Origin: an uncultured Lachnospiraceae bacterium
Lineage (GTDB): Bacteria; Bacillota; Clostridia; Lachnospirales; Lachnospiraceae
Assembly (NCBI GenBank): GCA_944380605.1
Contig: CALWIA010000032.1
Span: 1 to 64,000 of the forward strand
Direction: 5' to 3'
Length of the DNA stretch: 64,000 nt
The notes beneath the pieces are model-generated. The model saw only the letters and a program-made list of their open reading frames with translations, had not been told where the DNA came from and ran no database searches. The first letter of the stretch is position 1; each line of letters opens with the position of its first letter. Position numbers and translations under genes: made by a program. Positions 18,663 through 28,073 of this stretch are shown in pieces.

Positions 18663-19760
18663 TCACCGCCACTCTTCCCGCAAAAAGGCGGCGATTTCCG
18701 CGGCGCTGGGCGGGCACCCGGGAAGGTTCTTTTCAAAGCACCGGGTGCACCGGCCGATGCCGGTTTTTCCGCTCTCTCCCTGCCAGCCCTGGCCTATGGC
18801 AATGGATCTGCGCTTCTTTCCCCGCAGCAGCCCCTCCTCGTCCAGGCGGTCCAGGGCGTAGATCAAAGAACCGTAGCAGGCGGAACAGGCGTCTTTCGCG
18901 TCCACATACCCCGCCAGAGCCGCCGCCCTGCCTTTCGGCGCCAGCATCGCCTCCTGTTTCCGGTCCGGCCGCAGGTCGTGGATAACGGCGTGCTCAAGGT
19001 CTGTGCTTCCCACTCCCAGTTCTTCCGCTATCCGGATATAGGCAATGTCCCGGGGTTCGTAGCCCATGGCCCGGGCGGCGAAACTGTCGCACAGCACCGG
19101 ATCCGCAAATACCAGAATCCGGTTCATGGTCACCGGATTGCCGCCTTCTTCAAAATCCAGGTCTCCGCAGATGTTGTCCGCCACAATCAGGTCCTGGTGA
19201 ATCACCGTATTCAGATGGGCAATGGGCCGGTGCAGCCCCATGGAATGGAACCTGCGCTTCTCCGAAGCCGGCAGCAGCCCCTTGCTGTTTTTCAGGGCGC
19301 AGGTGACGGCGGTCTGGCAGTGGCCCTTGATCACCGGCAGGTTGATCAGATACTCCACCTCCAGCGCCTTCTGACACACCGAAATCTCCATGCCGGCGGC
19401 TTTGCAGGGAACCGACCGGTCTTTCTGCAGATCGATAAACTCCACCTGATGCTTCCGGCACACGTCCAGAATCCCGCTTACCCGCACGGCCTCCGCCGTG
19501 GAATCTCCCACCCAGGAGCCTTCCAGCACCCGCAGGTTTTCAAATCCTTCTTCCTGCAGATAGGTCAGAACCCCGTCCACGATCTCCGGGTGGGTGGTGG
19601 CGCCGGAAGAAGCCGGACGGGCCGCCACCAGATTGGGCTTTACGCCCACCTTCTTGTGCCGGTCCCCGATAGCTTCCGCCAGGCCGCAGGCCCGCAGCAG
19701 TTCCAGAGTCATCTGTTTATAATCGGTGCCCTGAATCATGTAAATGTCTTTTTTGTCCAA
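18663..19760 (-). CDS. DUF362 domain protein
   Basis: 365 residues. The N-terminal two-thirds are DUF362-like (KPNLVAARPASSGATTHPEIV, then INLPVIKGHCQTAVTCALKNSKGLLP). A cysteine-rich C-terminus (DACSACYGSL and GRCTRCFEKNLPGC) could bind metal or an iron-sulfur cluster. No biochemical role is established for this family; redox chemistry is a common guess. The start is a TTG at 19760, 9 bases behind GGAGG; the first in-frame ATG is 7 codons later. It is divergent from GH42. Confidence 0.82.
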   Translation of the reverse strand: MDKKDIYMIQGTDYKQMTLELLRACGLAEAIGDRHKKVGVKPNLVAARPASSGATTHPEIVDGVLTYLQEEGFENLRVLEGSWVGDSTAEAVRVSGILDVCRKHQVEFIDLQKDRSVPCKAAGMEISVCQKALEVEYLINLPVIKGHCQTAVTCALKNSKGLLPASEKRRFHSMGLHRPIAHLNTVIHQDLIVADNICGDLDFEEGGNPVTMNRILVFADPVLCDSFAARAMGYEPRDIAYIRIAEELGVGSTDLEHAVIHDLRPDRKQEAMLAPKGRAAALAGYVDAKDACSACYGSLIYALDRLDEEGLLRGKKRRSIAIGQGWQGESGKTGIGRCTRCFEKNLPGCPPSAAEIAAFLREEWR

Positions 19761-19849
19761 TGTCTGTCACCTCCGCTTTTTTTCCGTCTGCCGATGTGTT
19801 ACACTGTCTATACATACAGCAGCTTTTGTTTTCTGAAAGGAGGCCCTTT

Positions 19850-21919
19850 ATGAACCATCCCTTTGCCGCGCCGTTTCTGCTGCACGGCGGCGACTACAAC
19901 CCGGAGCAGTGGCTGGACGCTCCGGAAATTCTGGAAAAAGATCTGGAATATTTTGAAAAAACCGGCATCAACACCGTCACCCTGGGCATCTTCTCCTGGG
20001 CCGCCCTGGAGCCGGAAGAGGGCTGTTTCCAGATGCAGTGGCTGGAAGACGTTATCCGCCGGGTCTGGGACCGGGGGATCCACGTGATCCTGGCCACGCC
20101 CTCCGGCGCCCGGCCCAAATGGCTGGCAGACCGCTATCCGGAAGTGCTGCGGACCGACGCTTCCCGCCGCCGCGCCCTGTTCGGCGGCCGCCACAACCAC
20201 TGCTACACCTCCCCCATCTACCGGGAAAAGGTCCGGCGGATCGATCAGGAGCTGGCCCGGCGGTTCGGCTCTCATCCGGCGGTCCTTCTCTGGCACGTCT
20301 CCAATGAATACGGCGGCGAGTGCCACTGTCCCCTCTGCCAGGAGCGGTTCCGCGGCTGGCTGAAGGAGCGCTACGGCACCATAGAACGGCTGAACCATCA
20401 GTGGAACACTGCCTTCTGGAGCCACACCTATCAGGACTTTTCCCAGGTGGAAAGCCCGTCGCCTCTGGGAGAGCACGCGCTGCACGGCCTGAATCTGGAC
20501 TGGAAGCGCTTTGTCACCCACTGCACCGCAGACTTCTTGGACTGGGAGGTAAAGGCCCTGCGGGAAAGCGGCAGCCGCCTGCCGGTTACCGCCAACTTCA
20601 TGTACGACTACACCGGCCTAAACTACGGCAAATTCCGTTCCAGCCTGGACGTGGTCAGCTGGGACAACTACCCCACCTGGCACAAGGGGCCGGAGGCGGA
20701 CACCGCCGCCGACTGCGGATTCCAGCACGACCGGATGCGTTCCCTGCTGGGCCGTCCCTTCCTGCTTATGGAATCTTCTCCCTCCTCCACCAACTGGCAG
20801 CCGGTGAGCAAGCTGCGCAAGCCCGGCATTCTGGAACTGGCTTCTCTGCAGGCCGTCGCCCACGGCAGCGACAGCGTCCTCTATTTCCAGCTGCGCCAGA
20901 GCCGGGGCGCGTCGGAGAAATTCCACGGCGCCGTCATCGACCACTACGGCGGCCCGGATACCCGGATTCTGAAGGAAACCGCCCAGGTGGGGCAGGCCCT
21001 TTCCCGGCTGCGGGAAGTCGCCGGTTCTTCCGTTCCGAAGCAGACCGCCATTTTGTGGGACATGGAAAGCCGCTGGGCCATGGAAGACGCCCAGGGACCG
21101 CGGAACCAGGGGCTGCCCCACAAGGAGACCGCCATGGGCATGTACCGCGCCCTGCGGAGCCTGGGGCTTTCCGTGGATATTCTGGATATGGAGGACTCCC
21201 TGGAAGGATACCGCCTGATCGCCGCGCCTATGCAGTATCTGTTCCGGGAAGGCATCCAGCAGAAACTGGAAGCCTTTGTCCGGGAGGGCGGCATCCTGGT
21301 CATGACCTTCTGGTCCGGCGTCGTGGATGAAAACGACCTCTGCTTCCTGGGGCCAACCCCCGGCGGGCTCACCGACGTGCTGGGCCTCCGCTTCTGTGAA
21401 ATCGACGGCCTCTACGACTGGGAATCCAACCGCATGGTGCCGGTTTCCCCGGCAGGCGAAGAACCGGGCGGCGTCTCCTTTGCCCGTTCCTACCGCTGCA
21501 GCCAGCTCTGTGAGCGGATCCTGCCTTCCTCGGCCCGGACGGTTATGACCTACGGGGAAGACTTTTACGCCGGTGAACCGGTGCTGACCTGCAATGCCTG
21601 GGGCAAGGGGCAGGCCTGGTACCTGGCCGCCGCGGCGGAACCGGACTTTTACCGGGACTTCTTCACGCAGCTGGCGGCGCCCCTGTTTCCGGAGCGGCCG
21701 GTTTCGGACCTTCCGGAAGGCGTGGAAGCCTGTTTGCGGGAAAATGACGCGTACCAGTACCTGTTCCTGCAGAACTTCCGCAGGGAGCCGGCCGCCGTTT
21801 CCCTCTCCCGCGCCGGGTCGGATCCGGAAACAGAATGGACCTGCGTCTTCGGCAGCTTTCACGGCGTGCTCGATGGCTGGTCCACCGCCGTGCTCCGCAG
21901 AAAACGCAGGCCCTCCTGA
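19850..21919 (+). CDS. Beta-galactosidase, glycoside hydrolase family 42
   Basis: Releases galactose from beta-galactosides such as arabinogalactan side chains or lactose-type oligomers. 689 residues, normal for GH42: a TIM-barrel start (FLLHGGDYNPEQW), acid/base Glu in WHVSNEYGGECHCPLC (about 148-163), where the cysteines match the family zinc site, and nucleophile Glu in LLMESSPSSTNW (about 306-317). The middle and C-terminal domains are complete. No signal peptide, so cytoplasmic. The ATG at 19850 follows AAAGGAGG. It converges with a pentulose kinase gene, with 5 bases between stops. Confidence 0.95.
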   Translation: MNHPFAAPFLLHGGDYNPEQWLDAPEILEKDLEYFEKTGINTVTLGIFSWAALEPEEGCFQMQWLEDVIRRVWDRGIHVILATPSGARPKWLADRYPEVLRTDASRRRALFGGRHNHCYTSPIYREKVRRIDQELARRFGSHPAVLLWHVSNEYGGECHCPLCQERFRGWLKERYGTIERLNHQWNTAFWSHTYQDFSQVESPSPLGEHALHGLNLDWKRFVTHCTADFLDWEVKALRESGSRLPVTANFMYDYTGLNYGKFRSSLDVVSWDNYPTWHKGPEADTAADCGFQHDRMRSLLGRPFLLMESSPSSTNWQPVSKLRKPGILELASLQAVAHGSDSVLYFQLRQSRGASEKFHGAVIDHYGGPDTRILKETAQVGQALSRLREVAGSSVPKQTAILWDMESRWAMEDAQGPRNQGLPHKETAMGMYRALRSLGLSVDILDMEDSLEGYRLIAAPMQYLFREGIQQKLEAFVREGGILVMTFWSGVVDENDLCFLGPTPGGLTDVLGLRFCEIDGLYDWESNRMVPVSPAGEEPGGVSFARSYRCSQLCERILPSSARTVMTYGEDFYAGEPVLTCNAWGKGQAWYLAAAAEPDFYRDFFTQLAAPLFPERPVSDLPEGVEACLRENDAYQYLFLQNFRREPAAVSLSRAGSDPETEWTCVFGSFHGVLDGWSTAVLRRKRRPS

Positions 21920-21924
21920 TTTTG

Positions 21925-23538
21925 TTATGCTTCCGGCAAGTGGTCCACCGCTGCCCGTTCTACCGGCAGTCCGCGGCGGTACCGCTCCATAAACTGTTCA
22001 AAACCTGTTACATCCAGGGGATCCGGTTCCATACGGCTCCCCTGGTTTTCTTTGAATACCCGGCGGTTTAAGTAGTCGGGAAGGCTTTCGCCGGCGTCGG
22101 CAAACCGTCCGTAAGCCGCCAGCAGCGCCATGCCCCAGGGACCGCCCTCTCCCGCCGTTTCCATAACCGTCACCGGGGTGTTTACCGCCGCCGCCATGAT
22201 CCGCTGTCCCACGCCTTTGGTCTTAAACAGGCCGCCGTGTCCCAGAAGGTTGTCCAGCTCCACATGTTCTTCCTTCATCAGGATGTCCATGCCGATTTTC
22301 AGGGCGCCCAGGGCCGTGTACAAGTGGGAGCGCATAAAGTTGGCCAGGGTAAAGGATGCGTCGGGCATCCGCACAAACAGCGGCCGGCCCTCTTCCATGC
22401 CGGTGATAAATTCACCGGAATAATAGCCATAGGACAGCAGGCCGCCGCAGTCCCGGTCTCCTTCCAGCGCTTTTTTATACAGCAGGCCGTACAGCTGGTC
22501 GGCACTCAGCTCCATGCCCGCCGCTTTGGCGAACTCGCCGAACAGCCCTACCCAGGCGTTCAGATCCGAGGTGCAGTTGTTGGCATGGACCATGGCCACC
22601 GGAAGCCCATCCGGCGTAGTCACCATGTCCAGTTCCCGGTGCATGGCGGACAGCGCTTTTTCCAGCACCACCATGGCAAAGACCGAAGTACCGGCGGACA
22701 CGTTGCCGGTGCGCACCGCCACGCTGTTGGTGGCCGCCATGCCGGTGCCCGCGTCTCCCTCCGGCGGATAGAACGGAATCCCCGCTTCCAGCGTGCCGGA
22801 CGGATCCAGCAGGCGGGCGCCCGCCTCTGTCAGCCGTCCCGCCGGCTCTCCCGCTTTTTTCACCTCCGGCAGAATCTCTTTCAGTTTCCACGGAAAGCCG
22901 CCGCACTCCGGCAGCGCCTCAAACTGCCGGATCATGCCTGCGTGGAAATCGCCGGTCCCCGAATCGATGGGGAACATGCCGGAGGCGTCGCCGATGCCCA
23001 GCATCCGGTTTCCCGTCAGCTGCCAGTGGATATAGCCGGACAGCGTGGTCATATAGTCGATCTGCGGCACATGGGCCTCCCCGTCCAGAATGGCCTGATA
23101 CAGATGGGCAATGCTCCATCGCTCGGGAATGTTGAACTGGAACTGCTCCGTCAGACGGGCCGCCGCCGGTCCCGCCGTGGTGTTGCGCCAGGTGCGGAAC
23201 GGCGTCAGCAGCGTTCCTGCCTGATCAAACACCAGATAGCCGTGCATCATGGCGCTGACCCCGGCGGCCCCTATGGTTTTCAGCTTGGTCTGGTACTGCC
23301 GCTCCACGTCCGCCGCCAGATCCGCGTAGCAGGCCTGCAGGCCGGTCCGCACGTCTTCCAGCGAATAGGTCCAGTACCCGTTTTCCAGCCGGTTCTCCCA
23401 CTGATAGCTGCCGGCCGCCACCGGGCTGTGGGTCTCGTCGATCAGCACCGCCTTGATCCGGGTGGAACCCAGTTCAATGCCCAGCGCCGTTCTGCCTTCT
23501 TCAATCGCTTTTCTGATTTCTGTCTTTCTGTCTTCCAT
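21925..23538 (-). CDS. FGGY-family carbohydrate kinase, probable L-ribulokinase
   Basis: 537 residues. N-terminal phosphate-binding [17 protein letters not shown] (about 19-35), mid [24 protein letters not shown], and a C-terminal FGGY core with [13 protein letters not shown] and AAYGRF. The next gene upstream on the same strand is araD, so phosphorylation of L-ribulose in arabinose use is the best guess; L-xylulose or D-ribulose are possible. It is not the classical long AraB type. Start ATG at 23538 behind CAGGAGG; the frame extending to 23772 overlaps araD and is not kinase-like. Confidence 0.88.
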   Translation of the reverse strand: MEDRKTEIRKAIEEGRTALGIELGSTRIKAVLIDETHSPVAAGSYQWENRLENGYWTYSLEDVRTGLQACYADLAADVERQYQTKLKTIGAAGVSAMMHGYLVFDQAGTLLTPFRTWRNTTAGPAAARLTEQFQFNIPERWSIAHLYQAILDGEAHVPQIDYMTTLSGYIHWQLTGNRMLGIGDASGMFPIDSGTGDFHAGMIRQFEALPECGGFPWKLKEILPEVKKAGEPAGRLTEAGARLLDPSGTLEAGIPFYPPEGDAGTGMAATNSVAVRTGNVSAGTSVFAMVVLEKALSAMHRELDMVTTPDGLPVAMVHANNCTSDLNAWVGLFGEFAKAAGMELSADQLYGLLYKKALEGDRDCGGLLSYGYYSGEFITGMEEGRPLFVRMPDASFTLANFMRSHLYTALGALKIGMDILMKEEHVELDNLLGHGGLFKTKGVGQRIMAAAVNTPVTVMETAGEGGPWGMALLAAYGRFADAGESLPDYLNRRVFKENQGSRMEPDPLDVTGFEQFMERYRRGLPVERAAVDHLPEA

Positions 23539-23564
23539 GTCGCCCCTCCTGTTTTTGTATTCCG

Positions 23565-24263
23565 CTACTGCCGTTTTCCCTGTCCGTAGTACGCCCCCGG
23601 ACCGTGTTTTCTCAGAAAATGCTTGTCCTGTATGCATTGCGGCGCCGGCTGCACGCCGGGATTCAGCATCTCCGTATACAGATTCATCCGCGCCACTTCT
23701 TCCAGCACCATGGCGTTGTGCACCGCGTCTTTGGCGTCCTTTCCCCAGGTAAAGGGGCCGTGGTTGCGGCACAGCACCGCCGGCACATGCATGGGATTTT
23801 TCCCCTGGAAAGTTTCCGCGATCACCCGGCCCGTATTCTTTTCATATCCTTCTTCAATTTCCTCCGGCGTCAGGTTTCTGGCGCAGGGAATTTCCCCGTA
23901 GAAATAGTCGGCGTGAGTGGTGCCGTAGCAGGGCAGCGCCCGTCCCGCCTGGGCCCAGGCCGTAGCCATGGTGGAGTGGGTGTGGACAATGCCCCCGATT
24001 TCCGGAAATGCCAGGTACAGTTCCAGATGCGTCGCCGTATCGGAGGAAGGATTCAGCTCTCCTTCTGCCTTTTCCCCCTTCAGGCTCATCACCACCATAT
24101 CCTCCGGCCGCAGCGCGTCGTACGGCACGCCGCTGGGCTTGATCACAAACAGGCCGGCTTCCCGGTCGATGCCGCTGACGTTCCCCCAGGTATCGATTAC
24201 CAGCCCTTTTTCCGGCAGTTCCATATTGGCTTCGTACACCTGCCGCTTCAACGCTTCCAGCAT
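23565..24263 (-). CDS. araD: L-ribulose-5-phosphate 4-epimerase
   Basis: 232 residues, class II aldolase fold, converting L-ribulose 5-phosphate to D-xylulose 5-phosphate for the pentose phosphate route. Zinc ligands are in [14 protein letters not shown], followed by [13 protein letters not shown], and the later catalytic segment [13 protein letters not shown]. Its neighbour is the FGGY kinase 26 bases downstream, so the two form an arabinose operon. The promoter at 24316-24344 contains a palindrome that may be the operator. Confidence 0.96.
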   Translation of the reverse strand: MLEALKRQVYEANMELPEKGLVIDTWGNVSGIDREAGLFVIKPSGVPYDALRPEDMVVMSLKGEKAEGELNPSSDTATHLELYLAFPEIGGIVHTHSTMATAWAQAGRALPCYGTTHADYFYGEIPCARNLTPEEIEEGYEKNTGRVIAETFQGKNPMHVPAVLCRNHGPFTWGKDAKDAVHNAMVLEEVARMNLYTEMLNPGVQPAPQCIQDKHFLRKHGPGAYYGQGKRQ

Positions 24264-24315
24264 AGTTCTCCCTTCCCGGCGCCTGCGCGCCGATGCTTCT
24301 TATTTTCTGATATCC

Positions 24316-24344
24316 ATTGTAGCACAACGGACATTTACTGTAAA
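24316..24344 (-). promoter_or_regulatory. araD-kinase promoter with palindromic -35 region
   Basis: Minus strand TTTACA (24344-24339), 17-base spacer, TACAAT (24321-24316). The -35 box is part of an 11-base perfect palindrome TTTACAGTAAA (24334-24344), a likely operator for a pentose-responsive repressor. Confidence 0.65.
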
Positions 24345-24346
24345 TT

Positions 24347-24385
24347 GAAACCAAAACGCCGTCCCGCGAAATCCGCGGGACGGCG
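24347..24385 (-). terminator. glyS terminator
   Basis: A 12-base perfect stem CGCCGTCCCGCG / CGCGGGACGGCG (24357-24385) with 5-base loop, followed on the minus strand by TTTTGGTTT. It lies 25 bases past the glyS stop and just upstream of the araD promoter. Confidence 0.9.
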
Positions 24386-24410
24386 TCCTCCAAGTGCTTT
24401 CCGACTGTTT

Positions 24411-25799
24411 TCAGAACCGGAATTTGTCTTCAAAATACTGCTTCAGCTCCGCGATGGGCACCCGTACCTGTTCCATGGTATCCCGGTCCCGGACGGTCAC
24501 GGCCTGGTCGTTTTCCGAATCGAAATCGTAGGTCACGCAGAAGGGCGTGCCGATCTCATCCTGGCGGCGGTAGCGTTTGCCGATGTTGCCCCGGTCGTCA
24601 AACTCGCAGTTGTAGTACCGGCACAGTTCGGTGTAGATCTTTTCCGCGCCCTCGTTGAGCTTCTTGGAAAGGGGCAGCACGCCGATCTTCACCGGCGCGA
24701 TGGCCGGATGGAAGTGCAGCACCGTGCGCACGTCGCCTTCGCCGATCTCTTCTTCGTCATAGGCGGAGCACAAAAACGCCAGAGTCACCCGGTCCGCTCC
24801 CAGAGAAGGCTCGATGACGTAGGGAATATAGCGGGTCTTCTTCTCGTCGTCAAAATAAGACAGATCCTGGCCGGAGGTGTTCTGGTGCTGGGTCAGGTCG
24901 TAGTCCGTACGGTCCGCGATGCCCCACAGTTCACCCCAGCCGAAGGGGAACAGAAACTCGATGTCCGTGGTAGCCTTGCTGTAAAAGCTCAGTTCTTCCG
25001 GCTCATGGTCTCTGGCCCGCATCTCTTCGTCCTTGATGCCCAGGGACTTCAGCCAGTTGATGCAGAAGGACTTCCAGTAGGCAAACCACTCCAGGTCCGT
25101 ATCCGGCTCGCAGAAGAACTCCAGCTCCATCTGCTCAAATTCACGGGTGCGGAAGGTAAAGTTGCCCGGCGTGATCTCGTTGCGGAAGGACTTTCCGATC
25201 TGGCCGATGCCGAAGGGAATCTTTTTCCGGGAGGTCCGCTGCACGTTTTTAAAATTGACAAAAATGCCCTGCGCCGTTTCCGGACGCAGATACACCGTAT
25301 TCTTGGCGTCTTCCGTCACGCCCTGGAAGGTCTTGAACATCAGGTTGAACTGACGGATATCGGTAAAATCATGCTTGCCGCAGCTGGGGCAGCAGATGTT
25401 GTGCTCGTCGATGTAGCGCTTCATCTCTTCCTGGGACCATCCGTCTACGCTGCCTTCTATGGAAATGCCGTTGGCTTCCATATAGTCCTCGATCAGCTTG
25501 TCGGCCCGGAACCGCTCCTTGCAGGCCTTGCAGTCCATCAGAGGATCGGAAAATCCTCCCACATGGCCGGAAGCCACCCAGGTCTGGGAATTCATCAGGA
25601 TGGCGCAGTCCACGCCTACGTTGTAGGGGCTTTCCTGGATAAACTTCTGCCACCAGGCCCGTTTTACGTTATTTTTCAGTTCCACGCCCAGATTGCCGTA
25701 ATCCCAGGTGTTGGCCAGGCCGCCGTAGATCTCGGAGCCCGGGTATACAAATCCTCTGGATTTGGCCAGCGCCACAATTTTTTCCATTGTCTTTTCCAT
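24411..25799 (-). CDS. glyQS: Glycyl-tRNA synthetase, dimeric class II type
   Basis: 462 residues in one chain, the alpha2 type rather than the alpha/beta tetramer. Class II motifs are present: [21 protein letters not shown] at the start, motif 2 in [13 protein letters not shown], motif 3 in [12 protein letters not shown], and a C-terminal anticodon-binding domain beginning [14 protein letters not shown]. Cysteine pairs CKACKERF and [10 protein letters not shown] form a zinc-ribbon insertion. It is the last gene of the long minus-strand run starting near mtaB/ireB. Confidence 0.97.
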   Translation of the reverse strand: MEKTMEKIVALAKSRGFVYPGSEIYGGLANTWDYGNLGVELKNNVKRAWWQKFIQESPYNVGVDCAILMNSQTWVASGHVGGFSDPLMDCKACKERFRADKLIEDYMEANGISIEGSVDGWSQEEMKRYIDEHNICCPSCGKHDFTDIRQFNLMFKTFQGVTEDAKNTVYLRPETAQGIFVNFKNVQRTSRKKIPFGIGQIGKSFRNEITPGNFTFRTREFEQMELEFFCEPDTDLEWFAYWKSFCINWLKSLGIKDEEMRARDHEPEELSFYSKATTDIEFLFPFGWGELWGIADRTDYDLTQHQNTSGQDLSYFDDEKKTRYIPYVIEPSLGADRVTLAFLCSAYDEEEIGEGDVRTVLHFHPAIAPVKIGVLPLSKKLNEGAEKIYTELCRYYNCEFDDRGNIGKRYRRQDEIGTPFCVTYDFDSENDQAVTVRDRDTMEQVRVPIAELKQYFEDKFRF

Positions 25800-25829
25800 C
25801 GTTTTACCCTCCGCGGTTATTGATATCCA

Positions 25830-26375
25830 TCACTTGAACAAAAGATACGCGTCTCCTCCGGAAACCTCCGCCGTATACGCGTCCGTCAGGTTTCCGCCGG
25901 TACAGGTAAGGATCTTTCCCTCTGTCTGCACCGTCACCGTTCCCGAGACCCGGATCTCCCATCCCTGATCGGTTTTGGTCAGTTCAAAATCGTCCGGATG
26001 ATTGGCCGTGTCCTGATACTCTTCCGTAAACCGGCACAGCTCGCTGCCGTCCCGGTAGCGGTACACCACCCGGGCCGTGCCGTCGGACAGGCTGCATTCT
26101 TCCACCGACGCCGCCGTCTCATCCTCCGGCAGACCTTCGTCCCAGCGCGTCTGGTTGTACGCGTCCGCCTCCTGCTTGGCCATGGCTTCCAGCTCTTCCT
26201 GGCTGAAATAGTCCAGGGACGCGTCGTAGGTCTCCACCTGCGCTCCGAAGATTTCCCCATCTCCGGATACGTAAATCAGGCTTCTGTCCGGCGGAAACGG
26301 ACTGCCGCTTTCTTTGCAGCCCCACAGCAGACATCCGGCTGCCAGTATCACCGCCGCCGCTTTCGCCTTTTTCAT
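25830..26375 (-). CDS. Hypothetical lipoprotein
   Basis: 181 residues. The N-terminus MKKAKAAAVILAAGCLLWGC has a short positively charged start, a hydrophobic core and cysteines at about 15 and 20; LWGC is the more lipobox-like. The mature part is acidic and shows no family I recognise. It lies between recO and glyS on the same strand, 71 bases after recO. The ATG at 26375 follows TTGGAGGAG. Confidence 0.72.
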   Translation of the reverse strand: MKKAKAAAVILAAGCLLWGCKESGSPFPPDRSLIYVSGDGEIFGAQVETYDASLDYFSQEELEAMAKQEADAYNQTRWDEGLPEDETAASVEECSLSDGTARVVYRYRDGSELCRFTEEYQDTANHPDDFELTKTDQGWEIRVSGTVTVQTEGKILTCTGGNLTDAYTAEVSGGDAYLLFK

Positions 26376-26446
26376 AGTCTCCTCCAATCTGTGCCCTCCG
26401 CGGGCGCATGTTGGGATTATACCCCCTTTTCCCCCTGTTTTCAATA

Positions 26447-27109
26447 CTATTTTCCCATTTTGTCTTCCAGGACCTTCAGAATCTCCAGAGAGTGGAAGGG
26501 GCGGTCCACATAGCGTTTCATACTGGTCTCTACGCACTGCTGAAATTCCTCGAACACTTCCGGCGTCAGCGTAAAGGTATACAGCTTCTGCAGCGGCGCC
26601 GCGATCACGTACTCCCAGGCGTAGTTGGCGGACACGCCCACCTCCTTCGGCGGATGCTCCGTGTACTCGCCGTTCATCACCATCGCCTTCAATTCAAAAA
26701 TCCGGCGCACCAGCGGGTTGGGGATCTCCGGCTTCAGCAGGGCCCGCAGGGACTGGTAGATCAGAAGCAGCATGCCGCTTCCATCCAGGTTCTCCCTGGA
26801 ATAGTAGCTGCCCACTTCCAGAAAATACTGCCCGTAGCAGGACGCCTCCACGTCCGCGGACAGTTCCTCAAAGTACTGGGAAATCTCCGCGGAATACAGG
26901 CTGTAGGCGTCTTTTCCCTCCGCCACGCGGAAGGTTCCGAAAGCGAAGAGGCGGCTGGGGCCCATCAGGCTGCTGCCGGGCCGCTTGGCGCCCCGGGCAA
27001 AGGCGGTGATCTTGCCCCGTTCCCGGGTCAGCAGCACCAGCCTCCGGTCGTAGTCCCCCGCCGGCGCGGACCGGATCACCATGCCGGTCAGTTCCAGCAG
27101 TTCCCGCAT
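26447..27109 (-). CDS. recO: DNA repair protein RecO
   Basis: 220 residues. An N-terminal OB fold (LELTGMVIRSAPAGDYDRRLVLLTRERGKITAFARGAKR) and an alpha-helical C-terminal half are typical of RecO, which loads RecA onto SSB-coated single strands with RecF/RecR. It is slightly short and lacks the usual zinc-finger cysteines of the C-terminal part, as in many Clostridia. Position directly after era matches the standard era-recO order. Confidence 0.95.
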   Translation of the reverse strand: MRELLELTGMVIRSAPAGDYDRRLVLLTRERGKITAFARGAKRPGSSLMGPSRLFAFGTFRVAEGKDAYSLYSAEISQYFEELSADVEASCYGQYFLEVGSYYSRENLDGSGMLLLIYQSLRALLKPEIPNPLVRRIFELKAMVMNGEYTEHPPKEVGVSANYAWEYVIAAPLQKLYTFTLTPEVFEEFQQCVETSMKRYVDRPFHSLEILKVLEDKMGK

Positions 27110-27136
27110 GTCCTCTTCCCCTTTCCCTGTCCGCGG

Positions 27137-28036
27137 CTATTTCTGATAGTAGCCGTAGTTTTTCATATACAGTTCACTGTCCCGCCACTCTCTGCGCACC
27201 TTGACCCACAGCTGCAGGTTGACCCTGGCCCCCATAAGGGCCTCGATCTCCCGCCTGGCGGCGCTTCCGATACGCTTTAACATGCTGCCGCCTTTTCCGA
27301 TGATGATGCCTTTGTGGGATTCCCGCTCGCAAATAATGGTGGCCTCGATGTCGAACATGCCGTTGTCCCGTTCCGTCATCTGCTCGATGGTCACGGCGAT
27401 GCCGTGGGGAATCTCGTCCTCCAGAAGCCGCAGCGCCTTTTCCCGGATCAGCTCCGCCGCGATCTGCCGCATAGGCTGGTCCGTCACCGTATCTTCATCG
27501 TAGTACTGAGGGCCGTAGGGCAGATACTTGAAAATCTGCTCCATCATCACGTCGGTGTTTTTGTCTTTCAGCGCCGATACCGGCACGATCTCCGCGAAAT
27601 CGCAGATGTCCTTGTAGGCGTTGATAAAGGTCAGAATCTCTTCCGGCTGCTTGACCGTGTCGATTTTGTTGATCACCAGAATCACCGGCGTCTTCACCTT
27701 CCGCAGCAGGCCGGCAATATGCTGTTCGCCGGCGCCGATATAGGTGGTGGGCTCCACCAGCCACAGAATCACGTCCACCTCGCTGAGGGTCCCCTCCGCC
27801 ACGCTGACCATATACTCGCCCAGCTTGTTTTTGGCCTTGTGGATGCCGGGAGTGTCCAGGAAAATCACCTGTCCCCGTTCATCGGTGTACACCGTCTGAA
27901 TGCGGTTCCGGGTGGTCTGGGGCTTGTCCGAGGTAATGGCGATCTTCTGGCCGATCAGATGGTTCATCAGCGTGGACTTGCCCACGTTGGGACGGCCTAC
28001 CAGCGCCGCGAATCCGGATTTTTTCTTTTCATCCAT
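27137..28036 (-). CDS. era: GTPase Era
   Basis: 299 residues. Ras-like GTPase domain with G1 GRPNVGKSTLMN (about 13-24), G3 DTPGIHKAKNKLG, G4 NKID, then a C-terminal KH domain with the RNA-binding GKGGSMLKRIGSAARREIE. Era binds 16S rRNA 3' end and assists 30S assembly. Neighbours are recO downstream (27-base gap) and prtP upstream. Confidence 0.98.
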   Translation of the reverse strand: MDEKKKSGFAALVGRPNVGKSTLMNHLIGQKIAITSDKPQTTRNRIQTVYTDERGQVIFLDTPGIHKAKNKLGEYMVSVAEGTLSEVDVILWLVEPTTYIGAGEQHIAGLLRKVKTPVILVINKIDTVKQPEEILTFINAYKDICDFAEIVPVSALKDKNTDVMMEQIFKYLPYGPQYYDEDTVTDQPMRQIAAELIREKALRLLEDEIPHGIAVTIEQMTERDNGMFDIEATIICERESHKGIIIGKGGSMLKRIGSAARREIEALMGARVNLQLWVKVRREWRDSELYMKNYGYYQK

Positions 28037-28073
28037 AGATACAAAACTCCTGTTTTTTCTTTCGGAATGCCGG

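Noticed and set aside
23604-25823. 739-residue plus-strand frame opposite araD and glyS
   Set aside because: Antisense shadow crossing two real genes, their promoter and a terminator.
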